Made by a program: the position numbers and the translations under genes
Source of the DNA: Corythucha ciliata
Taxonomy: Eukaryota > Arthropoda > Insecta > Hemiptera > Tingidae
Length of the DNA stretch: 64,000 nucleotides
Direction of reading: 5' to 3'
Assembly (NCBI GenBank): GCA_038030265.1
Contig: CM075937.1
Location: 9,610,001 to 9,674,000 of the forward strand
Shown here: positions 53,296 through 64,000 of the stretch, piece after piece
How the letters are laid out: the number at the start of each line of letters is the position of its first letter
How positions within the stretch are numbered: the first letter of the stretch is position 1
The notes under the pieces: model-generated
What the model saw: the letters and a program-made list of their open reading frames with translations, nothing else
What the model was told of the DNA's origin: nothing
Databases searched by the model: none

Positions 53296-53547
53296 GATGT
53301 TATCCGGAGGACGATGGAAGGGCATAGCCCAACTCAATTCGAGTTTCGAGAAAAAACGGCTCCCCGGCGGGATTTGAACCCGCAACCTCTGGATTACCAG
53401 TCCAGCACGCTGCCAATTGCGCCACGGAGACGCCTTTGGGAGTCGTACTCCGAGGGATAAGCTAAGCCGAACCCCACCCAGGTCCATTGTTTCTTGAAAC
53501 TCGAATTGTGTTGGGCTATGCCCTTCCATCGTCGTCCGGATAACATC
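53296..53547 (-). repeat. tRNA-bearing repeat, copy 2, with inverted arms
   Basis: Arms 53296-53350 and 53493-53547 (55 bp each) are inverted repeats with about three mismatches; both run from GATGTTATCCGG through GGGCATAGCCCAAC to ATTCGAGTTTC. Between them lies a core nearly identical to 3836-3967: a tRNA-Thr(GGT)-like body plus leader with hairpin GGAGT/ACTCC. The structure would fold as a long hairpin with the tRNA in the loop. It is nested inside a hAT element that is itself inside a LINE. Confidence 0.8.
53359..53431 (-). tRNA. tRNA-Thr(GGT)-like gene or pseudogene, copy 2
   Basis: A 73-nt cloverleaf as in copy 1, with D stem GCGC/GCGT, anticodon loop CTGGTAA, T loop TTCAAAT and acceptor GTCTCCG/CGGGGAG (first pair mismatched). 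Differences from copy 1 keep the stem paired (A-U versus G-U in the D stem). Internal promoter words TGGCGCAATTGG and GGTTCAAATCC are intact, so RNA polymerase III transcription is possible. The mismatch at the acceptor tip and the repeat context argue against a housekeeping tRNA. Confidence 0.6.
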
Positions 53548-54380
53548 TGTTTAATTAATTTATTAATTAAAAATACCGGCGACAGAAATATTCATTATAT
53601 CCATCTTGAATTTTTACGTCTCTCAGACAAGACGTTGATGAAAAGTCGGTCACCCTGTATATTTGAATGCCAAGTATCGATTTCCGAGGAAATCGAATTG
53701 TCTGTTAATAGAAAAAGTCTGAATAGAATTGTCAGTTTTTGGATAGAAAATCAGGAATAGAAGGCTAAAACAGATAATTTCCGAACGAAGATGTTAGTTT
53801 TTGATGGATTACGACCCTTTTTTGTGAAAACTCAGTTTCCGGGGAAGAATTTGACGATTCATTGCGCTACCAGTTCTTTTGTTGGGGTTTCTAGTTTCCA
53901 TAACGTCCGAAATATTCTGCCCACCTCTTGGTCAAAGGCTGGCTTCGCCCCTGCCTAGGAAGGTGTTTTTAAATAAAGTAAAATTATGCAAGATTACTGT
54001 AGCACAGGTCTTGGAACAAGAAGCGAATAAAAATATATTAACACTAAAGGTTCAATACTAACGATAAGTCCAAGAAAAAAAGTCAACAGACTTGGGGAGA
54101 ATGCTACTGAGTTCATTGGGCAATAGAGGAACTGGTAAAGTGTTATGTGGTAACCTGCGAGGATGGCTAGGTGACGGCTCCAATTGTAATTCAAGAGACT
54201 CTAGCGCAGTGAAGCGATAGAAGTGACGAATTAAGAGGCGATTATAAGTGAAAAGGAATGTCACCGTTAGAGGGTCGGAACGGTGATTTCAATGTTGTCG
54301 TCACCGGAGCCAATAGTGACGGAGTAGTCACAGTGACAAAATCACCGACAGTGAAATCACACCTCACCTCTATTTGGCAG

Positions 54381-54846
54381 ATATATTTTTCCATTTTTCA
54401 GTCGAGAGCTCAATATGCTATAATTTTCTGGGGAAACTCGCCCGCGGCGCAAAGTATTTTCTTTGTGCAGAAGAGGACTGTTAGGCTGATTATGAAAAGA
54501 CCCAGGGATACCAGCTGCAGGGCTCTGTTTAGGGAATTGGGTATTTTACCTCTTCCTTGTCTATATATATACAGCTGTGCAATTTTTGTCCATGAGCGTA
54601 GATCCCAATTCTCCAGTGGGGTCCATACTTATGACACGCGGAATAAAAACCTAATTGTTCTTCCTCAGCATCGCGCAACTCCACTTTCCACAATAGTTTT
54701 TTTTTTGCTTGGCGCTACAAATTTAAAATCATTTGCCCGACGTACTAAAGCAGGATGAAATTAATAAATTTAAGCGTGAACTGAGAAAGGTTTTGATCCG
54801 GCACTGTTGTTATTCGCTGAAAGAGTTTTTAGAACGACCAGAATAG
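54381..54846 (+). pseudogene. LINE ORF2 C-terminal part, after the hAT insertion
   Basis: The translation gives IYFSIFQSRAQYAIIFWGNS, FVQKRTVRLIMKRPRD, SCRALFRELGILPLPCLYIY and HTYDTRNKNLIVLPQHR, the conserved C-terminal region of Jockey/CR1-like LINE polyproteins. A frameshift near the T-run at 54698-54706 disrupts the end. LRKVLIRHCCYSLKEFLERPE, in another frame, is the probable natural C-terminus (stop near 54846). It is the direct continuation of the fragment ending at 50958. Confidence 0.75.
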
Positions 54847-54967
54847 GTAGCATTTATCTCGCATGCAAGGTAATAAAAATCATTTAGTAATTAAGATACA
54901 TTTAAGGATGAAAACAATATGATGACAATCTTTTATCATACCATTGTATGCATTGAACGAAGGAGTT

Positions 54968-55096
54968 ATGTAATAGAAATAGTAATAGAAATAGTAATAG
55001 AAATAGTAATAGAAATAGTAATAGAAATAGTAATATAAATAGTAATAGAAATAGTAATAAAAATAGTAATAGAAATAGTAATAGTAAATAGAAATA
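54968..55096 (+). repeat. 12-bp tandem repeat (AGTAATAGAAAT)n, possible LINE tail
   Basis: About ten copies of a 12-bp unit starting about 120 bp after the LINE stop. Some LINE families end in short tandem repeats rather than poly(A); this may be such a tail. Confidence 0.8.
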
Positions 55097-55109
55097 AATA
55101 GCTTCACGG

Positions 55110-56035
55110 GGTTAAAAACCTTACTTCGTAACTAAAATTTTGAAAAACTGCTAATTTCGCGGCTTAAATTGAGGAAAATCGCTAATTTATGCGGATAATG
55201 TTTACAAGAACCTCGAATTCACGGCTAAAATTGCAATATTTCAATTTTCGACTGTAGTTGAAAATTCACCAATCCGAAGCATCTGAAGGCAACTGCGGGG
55301 CTGAAACTGAGAAAAAGCGATTCCACAGCTGAAATGAGGAAGTTTCATGGGTCCGAATTTATTCATACATCTATTTTTTAAGGTTTATTTATGCTAAAAT
55401 AGAGCATAAATCGTGATCCGTTCGTAAAATAATCCAACAGTTAATAAATACGCGATTTTTGAAGTTTTAGGTCATTTCAAACACGCCAGCTAGCATGTTT
55501 GTGTCATATGTACCTTCCGAAAAAAAAAAAAAAAAAATCGCCTGTACGTAGCTGTCGGAGAGCGGTTTGCTGTGTTTTTTTTTTTCGCCTTACTTTCTAC
55601 AAGAGCTCTCCAGTAATAAAATAGTGGAGGATAAACAGATGAGCTATTTAGAGGCATGAAAAGGACAGAGAATACATGGGATATTACGTTGCGGAAAATG
55701 TTCGTTTTGGCGGGATTTCAAATATGCCAACTTTTGTTTATAAATAAAAAATGTTTCTGAAGGGTTTTTAATTTTTATTTATTTATTCACGGGGAAGGAT
55801 TGATATGCCTCATCGAAAAAAAATAGTACTGGAAAATGTGAAAATTCCTCATTGAAGAGACATTTCAAAACGTTTCAAACCCGTTAATTTGATGCTAGTA
55901 TCGAGAGGGATCACTTATTAGCGCTGCTAAAATCAATAAAAACGCTGATTTGCAGCTTAAAGTAAAGCAAAAGTGCTAATCCACGGCTAAAAAGGTGAAA
56001 AAATTATAATTTTAGATTTTTAAACCATATATACT
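55110..56035 (-). repeat. Family D minisatellite, mostly reversed and decayed
   Basis: Reversed units at 55110-55350 ('ttgaggaaaatcgctaattt') and 55915-56000 ('gctaaaatcaataaaaacgc'). The middle (55380-55900) is A/T-rich with homopolymers and no clear unit or gene. Confidence 0.6.
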
Positions 56036-58975
56036 GAGTGTGGAGATACACTTTAATGTTTTTCCGAGAGTTCGCCGGGGAGTCATACACCGTAGCAATA
56101 TATCTCCAATTACATCAGAAGCCCTTCAACTCCAACCGCCGTGCGTTTGGACGCGTGAATGCTTCCGCAGATTGCAAGACAGAAACAGCGCCGTCCCATA
56201 ATATTTCAAGTTATGATCACGGTGATTGGTATATTGGAGGGAGAAAATCTCATTTTTCAATTCTATCTCTCTCTCACTCTCGCTCACGGTGAGCCTGTTC
56301 AAACAACGTGCGATTCGATTTTTTTTTTTCCTTCAACGCCATTTAATTCAAAGTGGGCCTCGCCACGCTTTTTTTTTTTCATTATTGTTTCCTGGAATCT
56401 ACGTGAGAAAAAAATTGTATTTTCACGTTTACAATGTACCGGAAAATTGAGCTTTCGCGCCGGAGTTATTGGCATAACAACCATGTCACCCCCACCCACC
56501 CACCATTTATTTGTTACAATGTTGCACGCGGATGCTATTAAATTGAGGGAGGACTTTACAAAATATGATGGATGCCAGCGTAGAGATGTCTAGAGCAGAC
56601 AAATAAAAATCGAGTAAGATGAATTAGTACAGGATGAAGGGTTGGAATTTGACCCAGTTTGAAATATCGAGTTACTATACCCTGAATTTTAATCGATTAC
56701 GGTGGAATTAAAGGAACAACCGTCTGATTAAAAAAATAGCGTCGCTGACGGCTGGGGGGGGGGGTTTGAAAAAAAAGAGGGGAATGTCTGGAAAGAGGGT
56801 GCTTAAAAGAAAACAAAAACGAAAGCTTTAAGGTCGTTGAGCGAAAGACCTAATTCCTTGAAGGTCGCGGATGTTTCATTAATGAGACTTTCACGGCAAG
56901 ATAAGGGGTACGGGGGGTGGTTGGAGGGAGGGTTTGAGTAGACGGAGGAGTTGTAGGAAACGTGTAAGAGCGAGTAAAAGCTCCAGCCGGAGATGATGAT
57001 GATGATGATGAAGAAGAGGGGTTGGAGAGTTTTAGGAATGAGCCTAAAGAGAAAACCCCCAAGAGGGGGCGGCCCATTGATAATTATAAGGGAAGTCACC
57101 CTCCCTCCTTTTATACCCCTTAGTTAAATAAAAAAAAAAAAAAAAGAGGCGGCAAACGCGCTGGCGCCGCCGCCGCTGACTGCCCCCGCTATTGCTGTGT
57201 TCTCATCTTCGGAGTCTCTCTCATTAGCAGTTCATTCAAGCTTCTTTACTTCGGTAGCTTTCAGCTCAGTGGAAACCCTTTCACGCAACACATTTTTTTT
57301 AATGATTTCTTGCACCTTTGGAGGATAAACGTACGTAAATAACGGGAATAGGGCGCTTTGACACAATTTTAAACAAAAATTGTTCTTGTTAGCGTTTTTT
57401 TGGGGGAATGAAGATCTTCAATTCCTCAGCAAAAAAAAAAAAAAAAAAAAAAAAAAGACATATTCCAATTCCAGTCTGATATTCTTGTACAAAAGATGAT
57501 TGAAGAAAAAAAAAATGGGTGTAGGAGGGCTCAAGTAAGGGGCGGCCATTGTGGATGTTACCCCTAGCAACCAAGGGGTAATAGTGGGAGGACAAAACAT
57601 TTCATCCCTTCGAGGCCCTATACTTGAACTTTTCCTTCTTTATTTTTTTTTTTTATGTTATATATTTTTCCATCATTCCGCCCCAAACCTTTTTTTGAGC
57701 ACCCTTGGGGAAAGCGATCTCACAACGCAGACACGCACACATAGAAAGAAACGGTCGCACCCCTGCAATGCGACGAAGACGACATTGCTTACATCTGCGT
57801 ATACAGAAAACGCGAATACGTAGGTAATAATTTATGTTTTTAACGCGAGTTTTTCTAGGTATATTTTTTGCCCTTATACCCAGAAACGCCAGATGCTTAT
57901 TGGTTATTCGAGGAGTGGCGCGGGGTTTAAAAAAAAAGAAAAAAAAAAAGGGTTGCTCGCAATAGGGGTTGAGACGAAAAAAACGACAAAGACCCAGACA
58001 GCGAGCATTATGCATAGAGAGGGTGCATCCAATACTTTGGGTGTACACACGATAGGGCATAAATTATATTTCACGGAAGACGGGATCCTTTTCCTTGTAA
58101 TGAGGGTTTCTCCTGGTGGTTATTGGGCAAAGGGGAGAGTTGTGTGGAGAGAGAGAGAGAGAGAGAGAGTGAGAGAGAGAATGGGAGACCTCTTCTCTCC
58201 CAGCTATTAAATCACCACGCATCGCTAGGTAACAATGAATGATATTTTATAATATAAAAAAAAAAAAGAGAGAAAAGAGGAGGAACATCCCAGAGAGACA
58301 ATGAAAAAAAGAGACGGGTGAAAAAAAAGTAATAAAAACATTGGAGAGAGAAAAAAATATTCCCTCGAAAAATATAAAAGGGAACCGTGATGACAATATC
58401 ATGCTCATGACATGCTCATTTCACGTTTTATAAGACTCGAAAAAAAGCCAATCATAATTTCTACGAATCTGATTGATCCGTCAACAGCAATAAAGCATAA
58501 CGGCGGCATCGAAGGTGCAACTCCTTCTAAAGCTATAGTTACGATTGTCGGGCTTCACGTGCGTGTCGAGAACGCAACAACCCCGACACACGCGGTTCCG
58601 TCCAATGTTCAAATTTAGAGAATTTGGTGCCTAAACCACAGTGAGATCATAATTGAGCGATATCGAGGTCAATTTTTGTCCTCCCTGGCCGCTGCCAAAA
58701 CGCCTCGATGAAACGTTACGTCACCACTGAAAATGGAACGTTCTGCAAATTCGTTGGATTTGGACGAGCCTATTATTAAGGTCTAGGTGCGCTATATTCT
58801 TAGAGAAAGCTTAGATAATTGACCATAATTATAAGTGACGAGAGACAAAAATGGTTCCCGAGGATGCCTGGCACGAAAAAATGTGACACAAGTAAGAAAA
58901 GGAGGGGTGAACATCTCTATCGCTAAGTCTCTAAATAAGAAATAAAAAATACAATTTTTACGTAGCGTTAAATTA
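56036..58975. other. Low-complexity island, no gene seen
   Basis: Contains a G run (56754-56764), (GAT)n at about 56993-57012, a GC-rich patch at 57150-57185, long A runs (57127-57145, 57430-57456), T runs and a (GA)n tract. Several frames of 60-144 codons are composed of low-complexity text. The segment 58420-58960 is closer to average composition but yields only the short frame 58412-58618 with no domain. Confidence 0.45.
58147..58180 (+). repeat. (GA)n microsatellite
   Basis: About 17 GA units with one T interruption. Confidence 0.9.
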
Positions 58976-61925
58976 TACATTTTCCCTAAATTTTAGCCAC
59001 GAGTTACTGCTATTTGCTATTTCTATACATAATATCCAGCAAACCAAGGCAAGGCTCAATTTGAGCCGCTACAATTGATTATTTTCTCAATTTTAGACAA
59101 AAATAAACGTTTTTTGAAACTTTGATCCCCTCCCACCTGCTACAGGCATAAGTGCTTTTTAAAATTTTGGCTGCGAGTAACGTTTATCTCTATTTTAGCT
59201 GCGAACTAACATTTTTTTCACTTATTATTGCTATGAATTATCAATTTTTGCCAGAAAATTGCCTTCAGAAGCCGCAAACTGGTGTATTTACAATTACAGC
59301 TGAAAATTGATTTTTTCACCATTTTAGCAGTGAAATTTAGAGCTTTTTTCTACAATTAATGCGCAAATTCGGCATTAGCCTCAATTTCAACCGCCTAATT
59401 AGCAATATTTCTTTCAATTATTACAGCGAAGTATAGCGTTTTTATCCTGTGAATTAGCGCTTTTTCTTCAATATAGCTACCAATTAGCGTTTTACTCATT
59501 TTTTGATGAAAATGTGTGATATTAAAAAAAAAATTAGCAAATTAGCACTTTTCCTAAATGCATTTTGAAGCAATTTAATGCAAGTTAGAGTTTTCCCCAA
59601 TTTTAGCCGCAGTAATTAGTGTTATTCTAAATTTTGGCTGAGAGTTTTATATTAACTGATGTTTATCGTATTTACGCTTCTTCTCAATTATAACTACAAA
59701 GTAGTCTACGAAGGCTGCAAGTTAGCGCATTTTGAATTAAAACAAAAAAATTGGAATTTTCTAAAATTTTACCCGCGAATTAGATCTTTTTCTTTCGCAA
59801 CTCTTCATTCGCGAATAAGTAATTTTACTCAATTTTAGCCGCGAAGTAGCGTTTTTGATCGAATTGGCTTTCTCATAATTTTGTGCCGCAAATTAGCGAT
59901 TATTTTCCTGTTTATCAGAGATTCAGCTATGAGCTGCAAATTAGCGTATTTCTTCATTTTAGCCGCGCTGTTTAGTGATTTGTCTATATGTTAGCCACAA
60001 AATTTTTGCCTCGTATTATCAATTTTTTTTTTTCACTTTTAGCTATATGGTTTAGCGCTTTTTCACTGTTTTGGACCCGAAATTGACTTAAGATGCCACG
60101 GATTAGTTTATTCGTTAAAATTGATTTTTGCAACACTTTTCTGTTGCTACACTTTGATGATTTTCCTCAATTTCAGCCACAAAAATTAGCAATTTATTTC
60201 AATTTTAGCAGCAAATTAGCGTTTTTATCCCGTGAATTAGCGATACTTCTCCATTTTATAGCCAAGAATTGGCGCCTTCATCTTATTTTGCTGTAAATTA
60301 GCGGTGTTTTATTTTCTTAGCAGCGAATTTTTCTCACTTTGAACTGGAAATCAGAGTTTTTCCCAATTTTTTTTTAGCCGCGGTGATTATCTATTTTGTT
60401 CAAATCGAATTAATTGATTTTGTTCGCAAATTAGGCGGCTTTTATTCATGCTTGACCCGCATTAGTTATTTTTCTTCACTTTTAGCTAAGGAATGACTTT
60501 TTTTTTTCAGTTTTAAGCCACAAGGCCACATTGGTGTATTTTCAATTACAGCTAAAAAATTGGAATTTTTCGATCTTAGCCGCCAACTAGAGATAGCTTC
60601 TTCCATACTTTATCCGCCAGTTATATGATTTTCCTCAATTTTTAGCAACGAATTAGCACTTTCCCTCAATTTAATCAGCAAATTATTAGCGATTGTTGAC
60701 AATGTTTTCCCCTAATCGGCGTTTTCCTTCAAATTTTGTTTCAGATAAACGATTTCTTATCTATTTATCGGCAAACTGAAAATTTTTCTCAGTTTGAACT
60801 CCGTTTTTCTAATTTTAGCCGCAATAATTTAGTGATTTTCCTCTATGTTAGCCGCAAACTAACGGGGTATATCACTTGTTTTCACTTTGAGCTGTAGATT
60901 ATAGAACTTTTTTTTAGTTCTAGACCCAAAGTTTCCTTCAGATGCCGCACGGATTTTGTTTTCTCGTGGACAAGCGTTTCCCTAAATTAAAGCATCGATT
61001 CAGCGTTTTTCTCAATTTTACCCGGGAATTAGCGGATGTTTTCATTTTTATCCGCGAGTTAACGTTTTTTTAACATTTTATCCATGAGTTATCGCTTTTT
61101 CCCGGAAATTTCATCCATGATTGAGCACTTTTTCTCAATTCGAGCCACAAAATAATAAGCGACACTTTTAAAATTGGTCGGATATTAAAATTACAGGAAT
61201 TTTAGTCACTAATTAGCACTTTAATCAATTTCATTCCCGAATTGGCTATTTTTTTCAATTTTAACAGTTATTTAATTTAGCAATTTTTCTCAATTTCAGC
61301 CATTAATCATCACATTTTCTCGATTACAGCAACAAAATAGCGTTTTTATTCCGTGAATTAGCGATTTTTCTACATTTTACGACTTTGGTGTTTGTCTTCA
61401 TTTTGGCAGATTCAATTGCGTTTCTCTCAATTTTAGCCACGAAGAAACGTTTTCCTGAATTTTAGCCGTATATTAGCGGTATCCTTGATTTTAGCAGCGT
61501 TTACGTTCGCATTTCTTTTCCATTTTGGCCAAAAATTGGATAATTGTCCGAATTTTAGCCGCTAAGTTACCACTTTTTGTCAGTTTCAATCTCGTAATGG
61601 CAATTTTTTCAATTTTAGCCGTTTTTTAATTTCAGCGCGTTGGAGCGTTTTTTATCCGTAAATTCGCATTGTTCTTTGTTTTATCAACGAATTGGCGTTT
61701 TCCTCATGTTTTGCTGCAAAGTGGCGATTTTTGACACTTTTTTGGTGTAAATTAGATCTTGCTCTCACCTTGGCGTTTTTCTGAATTTTAGCCGCGAATC
61801 GTCGTTTTTCTACATTTTTAGCAGCGAATTATCGCAATTTTTATTATTTTTATCCGCAGCAAGTTGACGTTTTTTCTTGACTTCATCCGCAAATTAGCGC
61901 TTTTTCCTGGCAATTTCATCCACGA

Positions 61926-62809
61926 ATTAGCAATTTTTTCAGTTTTAGCCGCAAAATAATTAGTGATTTGATCAAAAATTTGAATTTTCCGAAATTTTGC
62001 CGCTAATTAGCGATTTGTTCAAATTTAGCAATTACCATTCATCGGCGTTATTCATCTAATTCATCCACGAATTAGCGTTTTCATCTATTCTTGCTGTTAA
62101 TTAGCGATTTTTCAACGTTTCAGCAGAGAGTTAACATTTTTTTCACACTTTGGGCAGCTATAATTAGCGTTTTTCGCAATCTTAATCCCGCTAATTACTA
62201 GTGTTCTAACTGACCGCAAATAATCGGGTTTTTTAAAAACATTTTCTCCCCGCGTTATCAATTTTTTCCTATGATAGTTATGAATTAGCACCTTTTCTCA
62301 GTTTCAGGCTCAAAGTTGCCTTCAGAATCGACGGATTTGCGGTTTTTCTGCCTTTTAACCGGCAATTAGCGTCTTTCTTGATTTTCAGACGCGGTTTAGT
62401 TAGCGATTTTTGTAAATTTCGTCCGCAAATTGAATTACTGGCCGAGTTTTAGCCACTAAATTAGCACTCTTTGCCTTATTTATGCGAATTACCCGTTTTT
62501 TACATTTTAAACCGTGAATTGGGAGATTTTCTTAATTTTCCTCCTCTAATGAACGTTTTTTTTTCTGGACTTTATACAATAATTATCACTTTTTCCCAAT
62601 TTCATTCAAGAATTAACCATTTGTATCAATTAAGGCCACTAATTATTGATTCAATTTTGGTCGCGAATTTGAATCGTCATAATTTTAGCCACTAAATAGC
62701 ACTTTCTGTTAATTTAATTCGAAAATTAGCAATTTCCCTCCATGCCGTGTGTGGAAGAAATGTTTTCTGTCTATTAGCGTTCGATCTAATTTTATTATTT
62801 TAGCTGTTA
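61926..62809 (+). repeat. Higher-order duplication unit, copy 1
   Basis: Matches 63121-64000 almost base for base. Landmarks shared: 'agtgatttgatcaaaaattt', 'gaccgcaaataatcgggttt', 'cgccgtgtgtggaagaaat'-type word near the end. Confidence 0.9.
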
Positions 62810-63120
62810 ATCAGTAAATTTCCTAAATTTCAGTCGTGATTAAGCGATTTTCGCCAGTCTAGCTTGAATTTGCGCCTTTTTAATCCGCTTTTCCGAGTTT
62901 GGCTGCTAATTAGCTCTTTTTGTTAATATCACTCTTGAATTCTCGATCTTTCTCAATTTAGCAGTGACTTTATAAGTGAATTTTCTCAGTTTGAAAGTAA
63001 ATTAGGGGTCAAGGTCAAGTTTTTTTTTATTTTATAATAATTAGCGTTTTTTGTCAATATCATTTGTGAATTTTAGCGTTATCTAAATTTCATTACATAG
63101 CGTTATTAGCGTTTTTTTTT

Positions 63121-64000
63121 ATTAGCAATTTTTTCAGTTTTAGCCGCAAAATAATTAGTGATTTGATCAAAAATTTGAATTTTCCGAAATTTTGCCGCTA
63201 ATTAGCGATTTGTTCAAATTTAGCAGTTATTACTCATCAGCGTTATTCCTCTAATTCATCCACGAATTAGCGTTTTCATTTATTCTTGCTCTTAATTAGC
63301 GATTTTTCAACGTTTCAGCAGAAGTTAACATTTTTTTCACACTTTGGGCAGCTATAATTAGCGTTTTTCGCAATCTTAATCCCGATAATTACTAGTGTTC
63401 TAACTGACCGCAAATAATCGGGTTTTTTAAAAACATTTTCTCCCCGCGTTATCAATTTTTTCCTATGATAGTTATGAATTAGCGCGTTTTCTCAGTTTTA
63501 GGCTCAAAGTTGCCTTCAGAATCGACGGATTTTCGGTTTTTCTGCCTTTTAACCGGCAATTAGCGTCTTTCTTGATTTTCAGACGCGGTTTAGTTAGCGA
63601 TTTTTGTAAATTTCGTCCGCAAATTGAATTACTGGTCGAGTTTCAGCCACTAAATTATCACTTTTTGCCTTATTTATTTGCGAATTACCCGTTTTTTTAC
63701 ATTTTGAACTGTGAATTGGGAGATTTTCTTAATTTTCATCCTCTAATTAACGTTTTTTTTTTCTGGACTTTATACAATAATTATCACTTTTTCCCAATTT
63801 CATTCAAGAATTTGTATCAATTAAGGCCACTAATTATTGATTCAATTTTGGTCGCGAATTTGAATCGTCATAATTTTAGCCACTAAATAGCACTTTCTGT
63901 TAATTTAATTCGAAAATTAGCAATTTCCCTCCACGCCGTGTGTGGAAGAAATGTTTTCTGTCCATTAGCGTTCGATCTAATTTTATTATTTTAGCTGTTA
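63121..64000 (+). repeat. Higher-order duplication unit, copy 2 (cut by window edge)
   Basis: The second copy, offset 1195 bp from copy 1 at its start and 1191 bp at its end. It has a few substitutions and an 8-bp deletion near 63810 relative to copy 1. Confidence 0.9.

Larger units (their letters stand above)
50967..54372. mobile_element. Non-autonomous hAT element inserted in the LINE
   Basis: An exact 8-bp direct repeat TTTGGCAG (50959-50966 and 54373-54380) flanks the block. The block starts TAGAGGTG and ends CACCTCTA, as hAT ends do. Subterminal GTCACAGTGAC and GTGACAAAA words are inverted between the two ends (50997-51065 versus 54320-54355). Removing the block rejoins LINE coding sequence (before: DALWQ; after: IYFSIFQSRAQYAIIFWG). 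No hAT transposase is present. The interior carries minisatellites B and C and a tRNA-bearing repeat; 53548-54250 is otherwise unassigned. Confidence 0.85.
58980..64000 (+). repeat. Family D minisatellite, longest block
   Basis: Five kilobases of plus-orientation degenerate units running off the window, including a recent 1.19-kb tandem duplication (61926-62809 and 63121-64000). Open frames inside it are chance. Confidence 0.85.

Noticed and set aside
54880..55107. 75-codon Tyr/Phe-rich minus-strand frame
   Set aside because: A translation of the 12-bp microsatellite.

Overview
The window comes from the genome of an invertebrate animal, quite possibly an arthropod, though nothing here fixes the species. 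BEL/Pao retroelements (known only from metazoans), spliced transposon genes, a tRNA-derived SINE and the absence of bacterial-style gene packing all point that way. I see no convincing host protein-coding gene. Every coding region I can defend belongs to a transposable element, and most are broken.

The sequence has three layers. (1) A very degenerate AT-rich minisatellite of about 30 nt (family D, built on CTCAATTTTAGCC and GCGAATTAGCG) covers about a third of the window: 4831-7216, 15385-15530, 24160-24560, 25975-27875, 31855-32570, 35340-35985, 39690-43655, 46180-49150, 55110-56035 and 58980-64000. Its orientation flips between blocks. Minor minisatellites with a similar word style lie at 1-1765 (A), 1766-1930 and 51600-52440 (B), 52460-53265 (C) and 45786-46110 (E). 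A clean 17-nt tandem array lies at 32576-33875. (2) Non-repetitive islands rich in homopurine/homopyrimidine tracts and long C or G runs lie at about 1.9-3.75, 27.9-31.85, 36.0-39.7, 43.7-45.8 and 56.0-59.0 kb; I find no gene in them. (3) Transposable elements have inserted into this background.

Main elements, left to right. A tRNA-Thr(GGT)-bearing repeat lies at 3771-3967. A Ty3/gypsy-type element with 80-bp LTRs and a 5-bp target duplication (7222-15379, minus strand) has lost its protease-RT segment; a BEL/Pao element with gag to integrase and a 3' LTR but no 5' LTR sits in that place (8713-14583). A decayed Academ-like DNA transposon (15534-22161) has 14-bp termini, an apparent TAA target duplication, an XPG-like nuclease-type C-terminus and asymmetric subterminal repeats. 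Directly beside it is a 2-kb foldback element with about 415-bp inverted arms (22169-24151). Two 148-bp Harbinger-like MITE copies lie in opposite orientation (29514-29661, 47632-47779). A tRNA-derived SINE has an 11-bp target duplication (34521-34725). A non-LTR retrotransposon fragment (49775-54846) is interrupted by a 3.4-kb non-autonomous hAT element (50967-54372, 8-bp duplication), which itself carries two minisatellite blocks and a second tRNA-bearing repeat inside long inverted arms.

The most unusual features are the tRNA-bearing foldback repeat, the gypsy/BEL composite, the subterminal array of the Academ-like element and the orientation-switching degenerate satellite. All reading was by eye. 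Repeat boundaries are approximate except where a target-site duplication fixes them.
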